In this document: positions 9,052 to 17,838 of the stretch, piece by piece
Position numbering within the stretch: position 1 is the stretch's first letter
Layout: every line of letters begins with the position of its first letter
Position numbers and translations under genes: made by a program
Notes under the pieces: model-generated
Database searches by the model: none
What the model was told of the DNA's origin: nothing
The model's input: only the letters and a program-made list of their open reading frames with translations
Origin: a virus
IMG/VR virus record: IMGVR_UViG_3300020435_000116
Coordinates: 59,979 to 123,978 of that record
Length of the DNA stretch: 64,000 bases
Direction: 5' to 3' (one strand)

Positions 9052-9462
9052 TTATTTGGTGATATCTAGACCTAGGTCACGTAAGAAGCGAATCCCCTTA
9101 CGCGTCATACCGTAGGCCATGTAACGACCGTGGCGCTCTTTAGCCAACAGGTCTTTCTTAACCAACTTATTAAGCATCTGTGCAATAGCCGAGTAACCCC
9201 ATGGATTATCACCATTTCTATAGTAGCTCATGAAGAACCCTTCAACCTCACCTACGTAGACTAGAGGATATTTGCCATGGTGGTTACTATCTACAATAGC
9301 TAACGCTAATACGGCTGGCAGACTCAGATCTGATAGGCGCAGCTTCACCATAATCTCAAGCGGTGTTAACTTAACATCATGCTTTTGTTTAAACAGTTGA
9401 ATAACCTCAGCTGAGGCTTGTTGTACTTCTTCACGCTGTAGACGGGTAGTTTTAGTTTTCAT
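9052..9462 (-). CDS. Putative winged-helix protein
   Basis: A 136-residue protein whose C-terminal part (YSAIAQMLNKLVKKDLLA, then YGMTRKGIRFLRDLG) looks like a winged helix-turn-helix, so DNA binding is possible. The N-terminus is basic. Its start overlaps the previous gene's stop (TAATG), so the two are coupled. A regulatory role is inferred from fold-like spacing only. Confidence 0.55.
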   Translation of the reverse strand: MKTKTTRLQREEVQQASAEVIQLFKQKHDVKLTPLEIMVKLRLSDLSLPAVLALAIVDSNHHGKYPLVYVGEVEGFFMSYYRNGDNPWGYSAIAQMLNKLVKKDLLAKERHGRYMAYGMTRKGIRFLRDLGLDITK

Positions 9463-9962
9463 TATTTTGCTTCCTTGCAGTAATCAACCATGTCGAATAA
9501 TGCTTTACCTAAGTTATAACGCACGGTATTATCAATAGCCATGTCAGATAGCTGTCCACGCATAAGCGACCCATACATGCGTTTAATGTGTTCTGGCATA
9601 TTTGCTACAATTACACCGTTGCTACCATAGCTGTAGCGATCAAACATAATAACGTTACCTACTGGTGTATTAGTTACATGTACTAGACGGTTATCTTCGG
9701 TTAGACCGATGAATTGAATACGCTTAGCTACGCTGGCGTCGTCTACACCGTGATCTAGATAGCCCGAGCCATTATTCCAATGGGTTGGGATTTGATCGAT
9801 GATATATAAGTCATCGTCTAATACAGCATTGTCTTCAAAACCCGCAATTAGATTAACCAGCGCCTTAGCTAGACGACCTTCGTTATCTTTGATAAGTTGT
9901 TTGATGTTAGCGGGAGTTGCAGGTGTTAGGTTAGTAGTTGTTTCAATAGCAGTAGCTGTCAT
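9462..9962 (-). CDS. Hypothetical protein
   Basis: A 166-residue protein with no recognised domain, no signal peptide and no membrane segment. It has a good ribosome binding site (AAGGAAA) and is coupled to the winged-helix-like gene downstream. Function unknown. Confidence 0.6.
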   Translation of the reverse strand: MTATAIETTTNLTPATPANIKQLIKDNEGRLAKALVNLIAGFEDNAVLDDDLYIIDQIPTHWNNGSGYLDHGVDDASVAKRIQFIGLTEDNRLVHVTNTPVGNVIMFDRYSYGSNGVIVANMPEHIKRMYGSLMRGQLSDMAIDNTVRYNLGKALFDMVDYCKEAK

Positions 9963-10017
9963 GTTAATGTTTCCTTAAAGATTAATAGTAACCCACGTTA
10001 TAGTGGGGATACGGTGT

Positions 10018-10389
10018 TTAAGTTACAGGCCATAGTTTCTTTGCAATGGACATAAGTCTAGTATTTAAATAATAGTCTAGATTAAATGCTTTCGCTATAA
10101 CGTACTTGCTTAACTCACGAGCGTCTTCAGAGTTTAACGTTTTGAGAAGTTTCTTGGAAAGACATTCAACCTCAGATAGATGTTTGGCTTTAAACTCCTC
10201 CATTAACACAATCCTCTCATCACTGTTGGATGTTTGAACGTCGTCTACCATCCAGCTATCTTTATCGACATTGATAAAGAAACTTAAACATCTCATTAGA
10301 CGTTTATTAATGGCCGGGTGATCTTTAACTGTTAACTTGCTAGCACCTGTTAACATTGTTTCAGTTTCTGATGATTTTTTATTTGACAT
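10018..10389 (-). CDS. Hypothetical protein
   Basis: A 123-residue lysine-rich helical protein with a strong ribosome binding site (AAAGGAGAG) just below a terminator at 10403-10431. No recognised domain. Confidence 0.58.
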   Translation of the reverse strand: MSNKKSSETETMLTGASKLTVKDHPAINKRLMRCLSFFINVDKDSWMVDDVQTSNSDERIVLMEEFKAKHLSEVECLSKKLLKTLNSEDARELSKYVIAKAFNLDYYLNTRLMSIAKKLWPVT

Positions 10390-10402
10390 TTAACTCTCCT
10401 TT

Positions 10403-10431
10403 AAAAGGGTAGGTCATTTTGGACCTACCCG
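10403..10431 (-). terminator. Hairpin terminator
   Basis: Leftward GGGTAGGTC / GACCTACCC stem with a six-base loop and a short TTTT tail, between the genes at 10442-11254 and 10018-10389. The short tail may allow read-through. Confidence 0.65.
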
Positions 10432-10441
10432 TCTGAGTTAA

Positions 10442-11254
10442 TTACTTGGTTTTAAAATTACCCATGCCGTCGTGGCTAGCTGGTACGAGGTTATTAAAGA
10501 TCTTAGCTTCCTCTTTAACCTCCTCATCCATAATGTAAAAATCTTCAAATTTAGAAGATTTAATTACTTCACCATTTTTAACAACCATCCTGACTCTTGC
10601 TGATGCAGTTAACGTCAAGACTTTATCTGGACGTTCCAGACTAAGCTCTAGTAATAGAGCCTGAATGTCGTTAATACCACTGTCTGCATCGATAGATAGC
10701 ACGTCTGAGACTTGATCTTCTTGAGATACAGTCCAGTATGGATAAACATACTCGTCTTTTTCGTGGGCTTCTTTTAACTCATTTACCATCTCAGCACCGT
10801 TTACTTTCACGTTAGTCTGATCATCACCCATACGTTCTTTAAGCGCCACGAGACGGCGGGTAGAACGTAATTCACTATCGGTTTGAAGTTCTTTTAAATT
10901 AACAACTAGATTAATCATTGCTTTAAGGATACCCATGTAATCTTTTAGAAGATCTACACCGTAAGCCATTAGCTCGGTAAATACTTCATCATCAACATCA
11001 ACGGTCAGTACGACCTCAACATCATCTTTTATACGTAGCAGGTAACCCACCGTGCTTAGTTTATTTGCAACTTTAACATCAACAGTTATAGAGGTTTTTA
11101 ACTGCTCTAGGAGCTTCGCTGCTTGGGCTTCAGTCTTTTGCTCACCCATCAACTCTGCAGCTAGTGGTTTAAGTAAGTCAATAGCTTGACTAGACTGTTC
11201 GCGAAAAGCAGCAACTTCTGTACGGGTCATGGTAAATGTTTGTGTAATTCGCAT
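10442..11254 (-). CDS. Hypothetical protein, acidic
   Basis: A 270-residue Val/Asp/Glu/Lys-rich protein, mixed helix and strand, with no recognised motif. It is the first gene after a strong promoter-like site at 11310-11326, so it may be expressed early. Function unknown. Confidence 0.6.
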   Translation of the reverse strand: MRITQTFTMTRTEVAAFREQSSQAIDLLKPLAAELMGEQKTEAQAAKLLEQLKTSITVDVKVANKLSTVGYLLRIKDDVEVVLTVDVDDEVFTELMAYGVDLLKDYMGILKAMINLVVNLKELQTDSELRSTRRLVALKERMGDDQTNVKVNGAEMVNELKEAHEKDEYVYPYWTVSQEDQVSDVLSIDADSGINDIQALLLELSLERPDKVLTLTASARVRMVVKNGEVIKSSKFEDFYIMDEEVKEEAKIFNNLVPASHDGMGNFKTK

Positions 11255-11309
11255 GGGTTTAATACCTTATTTAGTTTAAAGAATAATACATTATTGTATT
11301 TATTCACTA

Positions 11310-11326
11310 AGGTAATATAGAGGTAT
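11310..11326 (-). promoter_or_regulatory. Putative phage early promoter
   Basis: Leftward this reads ACCTCTATATTACCTTAG and contains the exact phiKZ early promoter core TATATTAC. It lies between the terminator at 11339-11370 and the gene starting at 11254. Confidence 0.6.
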
Positions 11327-11338
11327 AAATGTTACGGA

Positions 11339-11370
11339 TACGGCATAAAGTAGGGACTAGCCCTACTTTA
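11339..11370 (-). terminator. Hairpin terminator with TTATGCCGT tail
   Basis: Leftward AAAGTAGGG / CCCTACTTT stem followed by ATGCCGTATCC, just after the dCTP deaminase gene. Confidence 0.78.
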
Positions 11371-11386
11371 GTTAACTATTTAGTCA

Positions 11387-12004
11387 TTATAGCTTACTGC
11401 CGGTAATACCTGTCTGACCCTGGTACTTGCCCCCTCTATCACCGTAAGTGACGTTTGGGCGGACCTTAGATGCTTTAAACTCTATCTGCGCAATACCCAC
11501 CCCTGCGTATATACGCATGGGTAGATTAGTACAGTTAGTGATCTCCACCACTAAGTTACCTTCCCAACCTGGCTCCAGCGGTGTTACCAGACTAAACATG
11601 CCAATACGTGCCCATGTGCTCTTATTAGAACATGTACCCATGACGTTATTTGGAATAGAGAAGTATTCTACTGTACGAGATAGCAACAACCCACCTGGAG
11701 GCAGGATAACACTGTCGGCCTTCACTTCTTCAACAAACTCACGCTCATCAAAGTTCATGATATCGATAATGCGACCATCGTTAGGTTTACTAAAGAGTTT
11801 AAACTCAGGGGCAAGACGGACATCATACCCAAAGCTACTAAGGCCATAACTAGGAATACGTTGATCGTTGTCGTTAACTTTCACCGACGTATTAATGAAT
11901 GGCTCAATCATAGGACGCTTTTTATTATTGACAATCGTTCCATCAATTTCGATAGAACAATCACCCGTACAAAGTGACTCTATAGCGTAATCTGGTATCA
12001 ACAT
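11387..12004 (-). CDS. dcd: dCTP deaminase
   Basis: A 205-residue member of the Dcd/dUTPase family, which deaminates dCTP to dUTP (some also cleave dUTP to dUMP) and so feeds the adjacent thymidylate synthase. It shows SSFGYDVRL, CSNKSTWARIG, the catalytic-site block PLEPGWEGNLVVEITN with the expected general base Glu154, and a glycine-rich C-terminal lid (GDRGGKYQGQTG). Length is normal. It lies six bases from a small gene and two genes from thymidylate synthase, forming a dTMP supply group. The KSTWAR form resembles archaeal/eukaryotic-type members more than the E. coli SSLAR form. Confidence 0.93.
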   Translation of the reverse strand: MLIPDYAIESLCTGDCSIEIDGTIVNNKKRPMIEPFINTSVKVNDNDQRIPSYGLSSFGYDVRLAPEFKLFSKPNDGRIIDIMNFDEREFVEEVKADSVILPPGGLLLSRTVEYFSIPNNVMGTCSNKSTWARIGMFSLVTPLEPGWEGNLVVEITNCTNLPMRIYAGVGIAQIEFKASKVRPNVTYGDRGGKYQGQTGITGSKL

Positions 12005-12009
12005 AACAA

Positions 12010-12216
12010 CTAACTTAATCCTGGTTGTAAATTAAAGAAATCATCTGTGGCTATAATGACCACATGATTGTTTTCAATGAAGTAACTGGTAAATAGCGCA
12101 TCCTCAAATAAACTCAAGGCATCTTTAGCAACGCCAAGTTTAGTTATCTGATTGCCATCTGCACTTTTTGCAATTACGTTTTTATCGCCATGGGTCTGTA
12201 TGATCTCTTCAATCAT
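12010..12216 (-). CDS. Small hypothetical protein
   Basis: A 68-residue protein between thymidylate synthase and dCTP deaminase, with ten- and six-base gaps, so clearly part of that operon. No recognised domain. Confidence 0.6.
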   Translation of the reverse strand: MIEEIIQTHGDKNVIAKSADGNQITKLGVAKDALSLFEDALFTSYFIENNHVVIIATDDFFNLQPGLS

Positions 12217-12225
12217 GTAAGTTCC

Positions 12226-13104
12226 TTATGCTGACATTTTACCTGAAATAGGTGGGTGTGACTGATAACCTATTACCTCAAAGTCTTCATCGGTCATATG
12301 GTTAACCACATAGTCCCAATCCGTGATACGGTCACTTAACTTTATTGTAGGCATCTCATAGGGATCACGACTCAACTGTTCCGTCACCTGTTCAAAATGG
12401 TTTTCGTAGATGTGGAAGTTATTATGGTCATGTTTAACCCAACCCGGCTTATGACCTGTTATCTTAGCCATTACCGCTAAGAAAACATAACACTGCATCA
12501 TATTCCAATTCACACCTAAAAACGCATCAGAGCTACGCTGAGTCGACGTCATGTGAAGTGTGTCGCCTAACAGTGTAAAGGTGTGGCTATACATACATGG
12601 TCTTAGCGCACCTAATTCAAAAAGACCTGGATTCCAAAACGTAACGATCTCGCCGCGATCATCTACTCCTGCTTTAAGGTTAGTGTAGACCTTTTTAAAT
12701 AGATCCATGGTGTGGCCGTCATGCGTTGGCCAGCGTTTAGCTACGCCTCCGTAAACCAAACCAATGTCATCCGTACCTTTACGATGAGGGTTATCTAACC
12801 ATGCACGTGTTTCATTAGCGTTGATATCCCAGCTATCAGTACCTAGGTCTCTAAACTGCGCTGCGCTGCTAAACCCACGGAAGTAGCCGCAGAGTTCTCT
12901 AATCGCCTTACGCCAATAGCTTTTACGTGTAGTGGTAAGAGGAAATTCACCCCCTCCTACATTGTAATACATCACCGCACCTGTAACTGTGCGGCAGACC
13001 ATCCCAGTACGATCATTGCGAATGTCGTGACCGTGCTCCATGGTTGTACGTAAAAGGTCAAGATACTGTACTTCAGCTGACGGTAAGTTCTTTGGTAAGA
13101 TCAT
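12226..13104 (-). CDS. thyA: Thymidylate synthase
   Basis: A 292-residue ThyA-family enzyme that methylates dUMP to dTMP with methylenetetrahydrofolate. The catalytic cysteine is in ALRPCMYSHTF (Cys170), followed by the phosphate-binding QRSSDAFLG and by NWNMMQCY. Asn201 matches the residue that selects dUMP in E. coli ThyA; in dCMP hydroxymethylases it is Asp, so thymidylate synthesis is preferred. Late residues DHNNFHIYENH fit the HxY region. Length is close to E. coli ThyA. It is two bases from the NADAR gene. The usual GLPFN is GVNWN here. Confidence 0.93.
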   Translation of the reverse strand: MILPKNLPSAEVQYLDLLRTTMEHGHDIRNDRTGMVCRTVTGAVMYYNVGGGEFPLTTTRKSYWRKAIRELCGYFRGFSSAAQFRDLGTDSWDINANETRAWLDNPHRKGTDDIGLVYGGVAKRWPTHDGHTMDLFKKVYTNLKAGVDDRGEIVTFWNPGLFELGALRPCMYSHTFTLLGDTLHMTSTQRSSDAFLGVNWNMMQCYVFLAVMAKITGHKPGWVKHDHNNFHIYENHFEQVTEQLSRDPYEMPTIKLSDRITDWDYVVNHMTDEDFEVIGYQSHPPISGKMSA

Positions 13105-13106
13105 GG

Positions 13107-13586
13107 TTATTCCTCTATATCTCTAAAGTAATCACGCAGCTCCATGAGCATACGTCCTAAATGGTTGCTACCTTCCCCGGTGCGCATACACACGCCCCAG
13201 TATTTATCACCATGCCAATTCCCTTCGACTAGTTCTCGGTCACCAGTAGCAAGTAGCTTTTCTTTTAAATGGGGATTAAAGGTGAATTTTGCATATAACA
13301 CATCCCACATACATGCTTGTCTGATATCATCCCAATTGTCTACGATGTCGATAGATCGTCCATAGCGCTTAACTTCACCGGGTTTATATAGACTTGCAAT
13401 ATATCTGCGAATCTCTTCATTATCAGTCTTACAGGCTACGTAAGCGTGTTCAGAGGTCGCAAAGTAAAACAGGGGATGTGAGCGTGTTTTAAATATAGCG
13501 TTCTCAGGAAGCGGGGTTTCTAATATGTAAAAGTTACTTAAGAACGAATATTCGCCCCTAAACATCGTTATAGCTTCAGCGCCCAT
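13107..13586 (-). CDS. NADAR (YbiA-like) ADP-ribose-family protein
   Basis: A 159-residue NADAR-superfamily protein. It shows the family blocks FRGEYSFLSNFY, SEHAYVACK, GNWHGDKYWGVC and SNHLGRMLMELRD in the correct order. NADAR proteins hydrolyse N-glycosidic bonds of ADP-ribose-type compounds, and some remove ADP-ribose from guanine bases in DNA, acting as antitoxins to DarT1. The start is placed at ATG 13586 after AAGGAGAG; the frame is open a further 20 codons but that part overlaps an unrelated leader. It is the first gene of the thymidylate operon. In a phage it may act in NAD metabolism or undo host ADP-ribosylation. Confidence 0.85.
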   Translation of the reverse strand: MGAEAITMFRGEYSFLSNFYILETPLPENAIFKTRSHPLFYFATSEHAYVACKTDNEEIRRYIASLYKPGEVKRYGRSIDIVDNWDDIRQACMWDVLYAKFTFNPHLKEKLLATGDRELVEGNWHGDKYWGVCMRTGEGSNHLGRMLMELRDYFRDIEE

Positions 13587-13638
13587 AGTCACTCTCCTTA
13601 GTATTATAAGATCCCTAAGGGCTGTTAAATACAACATT

Positions 13639-13670
13639 GACGGCAAAAAAAGAAGGGCGTTAACCCTTCT
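13639..13670 (-). terminator. Rho-independent terminator with GCCGTC tail
   Basis: Leftward AGAAGGG / CCCTTCT stem, then TTTTTTGCCGTC, directly after the stop of the gene at 13674. Confidence 0.8.
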
Positions 13671-13673
13671 TAT

Positions 13674-13967
13674 TTATTCAAAGTCTACTTTAGGTAGAGG
13701 TCGCATCCATTCTAATAAATGCTTGTCTATCTCAAACTTATCGTTAATTCTACCACGATTAGTGTCATCCTCGTAGCGAATAACTTTAACATGGCGTTTA
13801 GTTTGATACGCTTTGACCAGTGCGGGATTAAAGACGTTGGTGTTCCATTCCTGGTACGTCATGCTGGTATCTTTTAGGATACGCATGTCGGCGATAACTG
13901 GTGTGCATTTTTTATAGTACTCGTACGCCACCCACAATAATGCCACTAATAAAAGAAGTTTAAACAT
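13674..13967 (-). CDS. Small membrane-anchored protein
   Basis: A 97-residue protein with one N-terminal hydrophobic segment (MFKLLLLVALLWVAYEYY) and a charged, probably cytoplasmic or periplasmic, remainder. It overlaps the previous gene by eight bases. Function unknown. Confidence 0.62.
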   Translation of the reverse strand: MFKLLLLVALLWVAYEYYKKCTPVIADMRILKDTSMTYQEWNTNVFNPALVKAYQTKRHVKVIRYEDDTNRGRINDKFEIDKHLLEWMRPLPKVDFE

Positions 13968-14169
13968 TAGAACATTCCTCGTTACTATTAAAGGGTAAAG
14001 GCACTTCTACTTTTCGTGTTGCTTCAAGTTCATATTTGAAACTAAAGCCTTTGATTGACAATTTGGTTTGGTAGTCATATTCGCCTGTCTCTATGGCGTC
14101 TGCTAGACTACGAAGACGTGCTGCCACATCTTTGGCCTTGTCTTCTATGTTAAATGTTGAATCAGACAT
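13960..14169 (-). CDS. Small hypothetical protein
   Basis: A 69-residue protein: a helical N-terminal half (AKDVAARLRSLADAIETGEY) followed by alternating charged/hydrophobic strands. No family recognised. It overlaps its downstream neighbour, suggesting coupled translation. Confidence 0.58.
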   Translation of the reverse strand: MSDSTFNIEDKAKDVAARLRSLADAIETGEYDYQTKLSIKGFSFKYELEATRKVEVPLPFNSNEECSNV

Positions 14170-14177
14170 AAGGTTTC

Positions 14178-14690
14178 CTATTGTAACAAGCTAACTAAAT
14201 TAGCCAAAATGTGATTAAGTGTTCGGCCGTCGTTGTCTTGTTTAATCCAAGCAGCCATATCTTTTAAACTATCAAATACAGGGGACTTTGGTGTACCTAA
14301 TGTAGTAGTATCATAGAGACAATACGATGTAGCTTCAAAGGCAGTGTAACCTTGAGTTGCATGCGTTGGATCAATTAAACCGTCTTCACAGGGTATAAAG
14401 GGAGCACCCATCCAATATAGCAGCCCGTCGATAGTAGCAAACCCTTCTTTTGCTCGACTCTTATATAGCATAATTTTATAATTGTGCTTTTCTACTAACA
14501 AACCATCGAATAAAGGAATATAGTTTCCTTCATTATCTTTTGGATGTTTCCAATCTGGCGGTACACGTCGTACTTCAACTTGGCTAGTTTTTCGTGGTAC
14601 TATACCCTGACCCTTGGTCTCAGGTTTAAGATAGTGTGGCTTCTTACAGTCACCCGTATCAAAATCTATAAACGGTGTTAGTTTATTCAT
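14178..14690 (-). CDS. Hypothetical protein
   Basis: A 170-residue protein with no recognised motif. It is the first gene of a three-gene unit ending at the terminator 13639-13670. Function unknown. Confidence 0.58.
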   Translation of the reverse strand: MNKLTPFIDFDTGDCKKPHYLKPETKGQGIVPRKTSQVEVRRVPPDWKHPKDNEGNYIPLFDGLLVEKHNYKIMLYKSRAKEGFATIDGLLYWMGAPFIPCEDGLIDPTHATQGYTAFEATSYCLYDTTTLGTPKSPVFDSLKDMAAWIKQDNDGRTLNHILANLVSLLQ

Positions 14691-14714
14691 AAACCATTTC
14701 TCTATTTAAATTCA

Positions 14715-14744
14715 GGCATAAGGGGAGGGCCGAAGCCCTCCCTA
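14715..14744 (-). terminator. Hairpin terminator with TTATGCC tail
   Basis: Leftward GGGAGGG-CTTCGG-CCCTCCC with a stable tetraloop-type hairpin, then CTTATGCC, immediately after the endonuclease I stop. Confidence 0.78.
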
Positions 14745-14745
14745 A

Positions 14746-15519
14746 TTATTCACATTCACCTACGTAGTGGTTACCACTACCTTGTTTTTCACAGATACGC
14801 TGATTACGTAAACGCTCATCATCACTCACGGGGTCTTTTAAATCCCAATAATAGAGATGCATGAGTTCTTTATCGCTTATTACAATATCAAGTGGTAATG
14901 AGTAGGCATCTAACATATACAGAAAGATGCGGGCTACATCCCCACGCATAACGTCACGCACCTCTACATATTCTTGGTTGACTTCAACATCACAACTACC
15001 AAAGTCACGCCCCTCACCATGTATATTTGAAAACAACTTGTCTGAACGTAGGTTATTAAGCTCGCCAATGGCGGGCACTAGATTCACTAAGTCGTTTTGC
15101 GCCCGCTCGTAGATCATGTTAGTTTTCTCGCAACACGCTCTAGATGATAACAAATCCCCATCCGACTCATAACACGCAGGAATATCTTTACGTGTATCAC
15201 CCCAACACATTAACCCACCACCTAACATAACCGCAGGCATGGCATGTTCAGCTTCAATGCGGTTAGCGCGCGTGCCGTTTATATTAACAGGCTGATAGTC
15301 ACAGTCTGAATAATCCACACTTTTATTATCTTTAAAAGCACACCCACAATAAAACGTCTGGTTCAATGGGGGTTTGTGGATGTCCTCTACCATCCATTTT
15401 ACACTGGTAGGGAATGACTTAGGAATGTCCGCTGCATAACCGGTACTTGCAGACATGATAATACCAATAGCAACGGTAGCTAGTAGTATGGTGAATAGTC
15501 CTACTGATTTTTGTTTCAT
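14746..15519 (-). CDS. endA: Secreted endonuclease I (EndA/Dns type)
   Basis: A 257-residue ββα-metal nuclease of the endonuclease I family, enzymes that in bacteria degrade double-stranded DNA in the periplasm or medium. It has a signal peptide (MKQKSVGLFTILL..., likely cut after STGYAA), the catalytic block RANRIEAEHAMPA with His92, NDLVNLVPAIGELNN, RGDVARIFLYM and a late RNQRICEKQGSGNHYVG. Eight or more cysteines fit the disulfide-bonded Vibrio Dns type. The start is set at ATG 15519 (AAAGGA upstream, ATGA overlap with the previous gene); upstream codons lack a signal. A nuclease destined for export is unusual for a phage. Confidence 0.9.
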   Translation of the reverse strand: MKQKSVGLFTILLATVAIGIIMSASTGYAADIPKSFPTSVKWMVEDIHKPPLNQTFYCGCAFKDNKSVDYSDCDYQPVNINGTRANRIEAEHAMPAVMLGGGLMCWGDTRKDIPACYESDGDLLSSRACCEKTNMIYERAQNDLVNLVPAIGELNNLRSDKLFSNIHGEGRDFGSCDVEVNQEYVEVRDVMRGDVARIFLYMLDAYSLPLDIVISDKELMHLYYWDLKDPVSDDERLRNQRICEKQGSGNHYVGECE

Positions 15520-16133
15520 TTTATTATATCCTTTAAAAGGGGTGAGCGTTTTAATAATTCTTGATATAGCACAGCAAACTTCGTTGCACGTTCCGCACAA
15601 GCCTTTAGTAAAGCGGACGATGGCTTACCTGTACAGACGTGTCGTTCGAGTATGAGGATGTTACCCAGTATTAATATATGGCGCAAATACCAATCTAATA
15701 CCCTATCCTGCAGCATCACGTTGAAGTTAATAACTGACTTCCTATTCCTAGCAAAGATACCACGACCTATTTTAACGGTAGGAATGCTATCTGGTAACAT
15801 TACAATTTCATTAACAAGATCTTGATATATGGCATTTTGCATAGCCGTGTATGGCAGGTGTTTAACTACAGCCATAGTTACACGCGCGGCAGGTTCACTT
15901 AGACCCAACGCGTTGATCTCAGCAGTATTAAAAACGTGTGTTAGTGTAACCGATGAGGTGTTGCGGAATTGGAAGTTTTCTAGTTGTCTGAGCGATGCTT
16001 CGTAAACGTTGTTGAATCCCTGGATGAAATTACTTGCTCGTCTGTCCAAAGACGGATCAAGAAACTGCTTTAAAAACATCCGGGCTTTGTTGGCTTCCTG
16101 CCTTACAGTTATTAAATTGGCATTGTTGCTCAT
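15516..16133 (-). CDS. Hypothetical protein
   Basis: A 205-residue basic helical protein with no recognised motif. Its stop overlaps the endonuclease I start (ATGA), so the two are co-translated; a functional link, such as protection or targeting, is possible but unproven. Confidence 0.6.
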   Translation of the reverse strand: MSNNANLITVRQEANKARMFLKQFLDPSLDRRASNFIQGFNNVYEASLRQLENFQFRNTSSVTLTHVFNTAEINALGLSEPAARVTMAVVKHLPYTAMQNAIYQDLVNEIVMLPDSIPTVKIGRGIFARNRKSVINFNVMLQDRVLDWYLRHILILGNILILERHVCTGKPSSALLKACAERATKFAVLYQELLKRSPLLKDIIK

Positions 16134-16142
16134 TACCTATCC

Positions 16143-16679
16143 TTATATGCAAACACTTTCTTTAATAAATGCCTTGCCGTTAATTAACCGGTAAAACGTT
16201 TTTGTAAGCGTAGGCGCGTACTGCCCCATGGCTTCTATCTCACACCACGATATAGTAGGGCGATCCCATATAGTAGTACGATGGATGTTCATTGCTTTTT
16301 CAATAGCAGTTAGGTCTATTGCGTGAGGGTCGTTATGCAATTGCTCGATCTCATCTAAATGAACATTAGTCAGCAAGTCTTCTTCATACAGACGACCTGA
16401 CATGATGTTAGTTAACGCAAGGATACGCAGTTGAGCATTGTCCAAGCGGTTTACACGACACACCCACTCCAGACATGCTGTAACGCACTCTGACGACACA
16501 TTCATGTCAATGCTGTACTGATCAACCAAGGCGGTAGGTAGACCCTTAGCTGGATGTAGTGCGCCTACAACTTGTTTAAAATGCGACAGATTAGTTAGGG
16601 TAATCAGACGCTTAGCGTTGTCAGCAACACGGTGTTTAGGAGAATGAAATACGGTATTTAAAGGGATTGAATTGTTCAT
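16143..16679 (-). CDS. Hypothetical protein
   Basis: A 178-residue helical protein, nine bases upstream of the next gene in the endonuclease I operon. No recognised domain. The ~95 bases upstream (16680-16776) contain a CGTGTT/AACACG hairpin. Confidence 0.58.
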   Translation of the reverse strand: MNNSIPLNTVFHSPKHRVADNAKRLITLTNLSHFKQVVGALHPAKGLPTALVDQYSIDMNVSSECVTACLEWVCRVNRLDNAQLRILALTNIMSGRLYEEDLLTNVHLDEIEQLHNDPHAIDLTAIEKAMNIHRTTIWDRPTISWCEIEAMGQYAPTLTKTFYRLINGKAFIKESVCI

Positions 16680-16776
16680 TGTAATAATCCATTAATTTAT
16701 TATTTTGGTTTAAAAGGTGTAAGCGTGTTTAAAGAACACGTCTCATAATAGTTTAAAGGCAGTGTGTATTTATATA

Positions 16777-17247
16777 CTAGCTGTCACCTGCCCTGATTAT
16801 TGGAGAGTCAGGTGCTTGTATTAGTTTTAAAAGCGCAGTTTGATTTACTGGTTTAATAATGCAAGGATGGGTGTTAATCCAGTTGATCATCTCCATGGTA
16901 AGTTTAAGATCACGCCTAAAGGGAAATCCATTTTTAGCGTGTAGAGGGTGATGCTGTCTATGTAGCCAGATAGCTTCACTACTTTTATCAAACCGTACAT
17001 CTAACCCATGGTGCGTCATAAGTCGCTCGATGGCATTCCAGGCTTTAAAGGGGCGAGGGAATTCGCCTTTTACTGCTTGGCGTCTAAAACTACGAGCAGT
17101 GGGTAAGTCGCTGTTGATATGGTTTACCATTAACGCATTAAAAGCCTTAACGGGTTCGGGTGACCCTTCAGCGATGTCTAACAACTGAGCTACCCGAGTT
17201 TGGTTTCTCTGATACGCTTTGACATCTAAGGGTTTCATTCTAGCCAT
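16777..17247 (-). CDS. Hypothetical basic protein
   Basis: A 156-residue protein rich in Arg, Lys and His (AIWLHRQHHPLHAKNGFPFRR). Its composition suggests nucleic acid contact, but no fold is recognised. Confidence 0.57.
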   Translation of the reverse strand: MARMKPLDVKAYQRNQTRVAQLLDIAEGSPEPVKAFNALMVNHINSDLPTARSFRRQAVKGEFPRPFKAWNAIERLMTHHGLDVRFDKSSEAIWLHRQHHPLHAKNGFPFRRDLKLTMEMINWINTHPCIIKPVNQTALLKLIQAPDSPIIRAGDS

Positions 17248-17261
17248 TTATTACTTGTCCT

Positions 17262-17813
17262 TTAAGTCTTGCTTGGTTTTTTAGTAAATGTAAAATCCGC
17301 GTTTTCTGACCACGCCTTCATGCCTTTATACGGACTGGTAGGCTGGTTAAAGATACCTTGATTGCTGTCAGTAGTATTATCGAGCTTATTTATAATCACA
17401 GAGCATTTAGTTTCATCAAGAACTAGAGTTAATGACGTTATGTATGGCATTAACGTTAACAACCAGAGACCTGACGTAGAATGAACAGACACCAGACAAT
17501 GTCCATTAACTACGACCGCGCAATGTATTCGCCTGAATACTGCGCTAAGATTAGATGTAAAAACCATCTTCCCGTTTGCATAATCAATCTCGTCATGGTC
17601 TACAAGTAATGATTCAATAAACACAGTTTTTGTTATAGCGTTTTCTAACTCATTCGCTAGGGCGATATAGTCATCTATAGTTCTTAATGGCTCACGTATA
17701 GACATGTCTAATTCATCAAGTTCTTTACTTAGACATTCAGTTAGTTTCGGCTTAGATATAACCTCAACGATTACGCCGCGCAACTGACATAATTTTTTAA
17801 TATCTTCTTTCAT
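17262..17813 (-). CDS. Hypothetical protein
   Basis: A 183-residue protein with no recognised motif; the N-terminal third is helical, the rest is strand-rich. It is the first gene of its unit after the terminator at 17839-17870. Confidence 0.57.
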   Translation of the reverse strand: MKEDIKKLCQLRGVIVEVISKPKLTECLSKELDELDMSIREPLRTIDDYIALANELENAITKTVFIESLLVDHDEIDYANGKMVFTSNLSAVFRRIHCAVVVNGHCLVSVHSTSGLWLLTLMPYITSLTLVLDETKCSVIINKLDNTTDSNQGIFNQPTSPYKGMKAWSENADFTFTKKPSKT

Positions 17814-17838
17814 GATTTTTTACCTTTAGTTTCCTTAA

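Noticed and set aside
15520-15600. An N-terminal extension of endonuclease I to 15600
   Set aside because: It would bury the signal peptide and overlap the coupled upstream gene.
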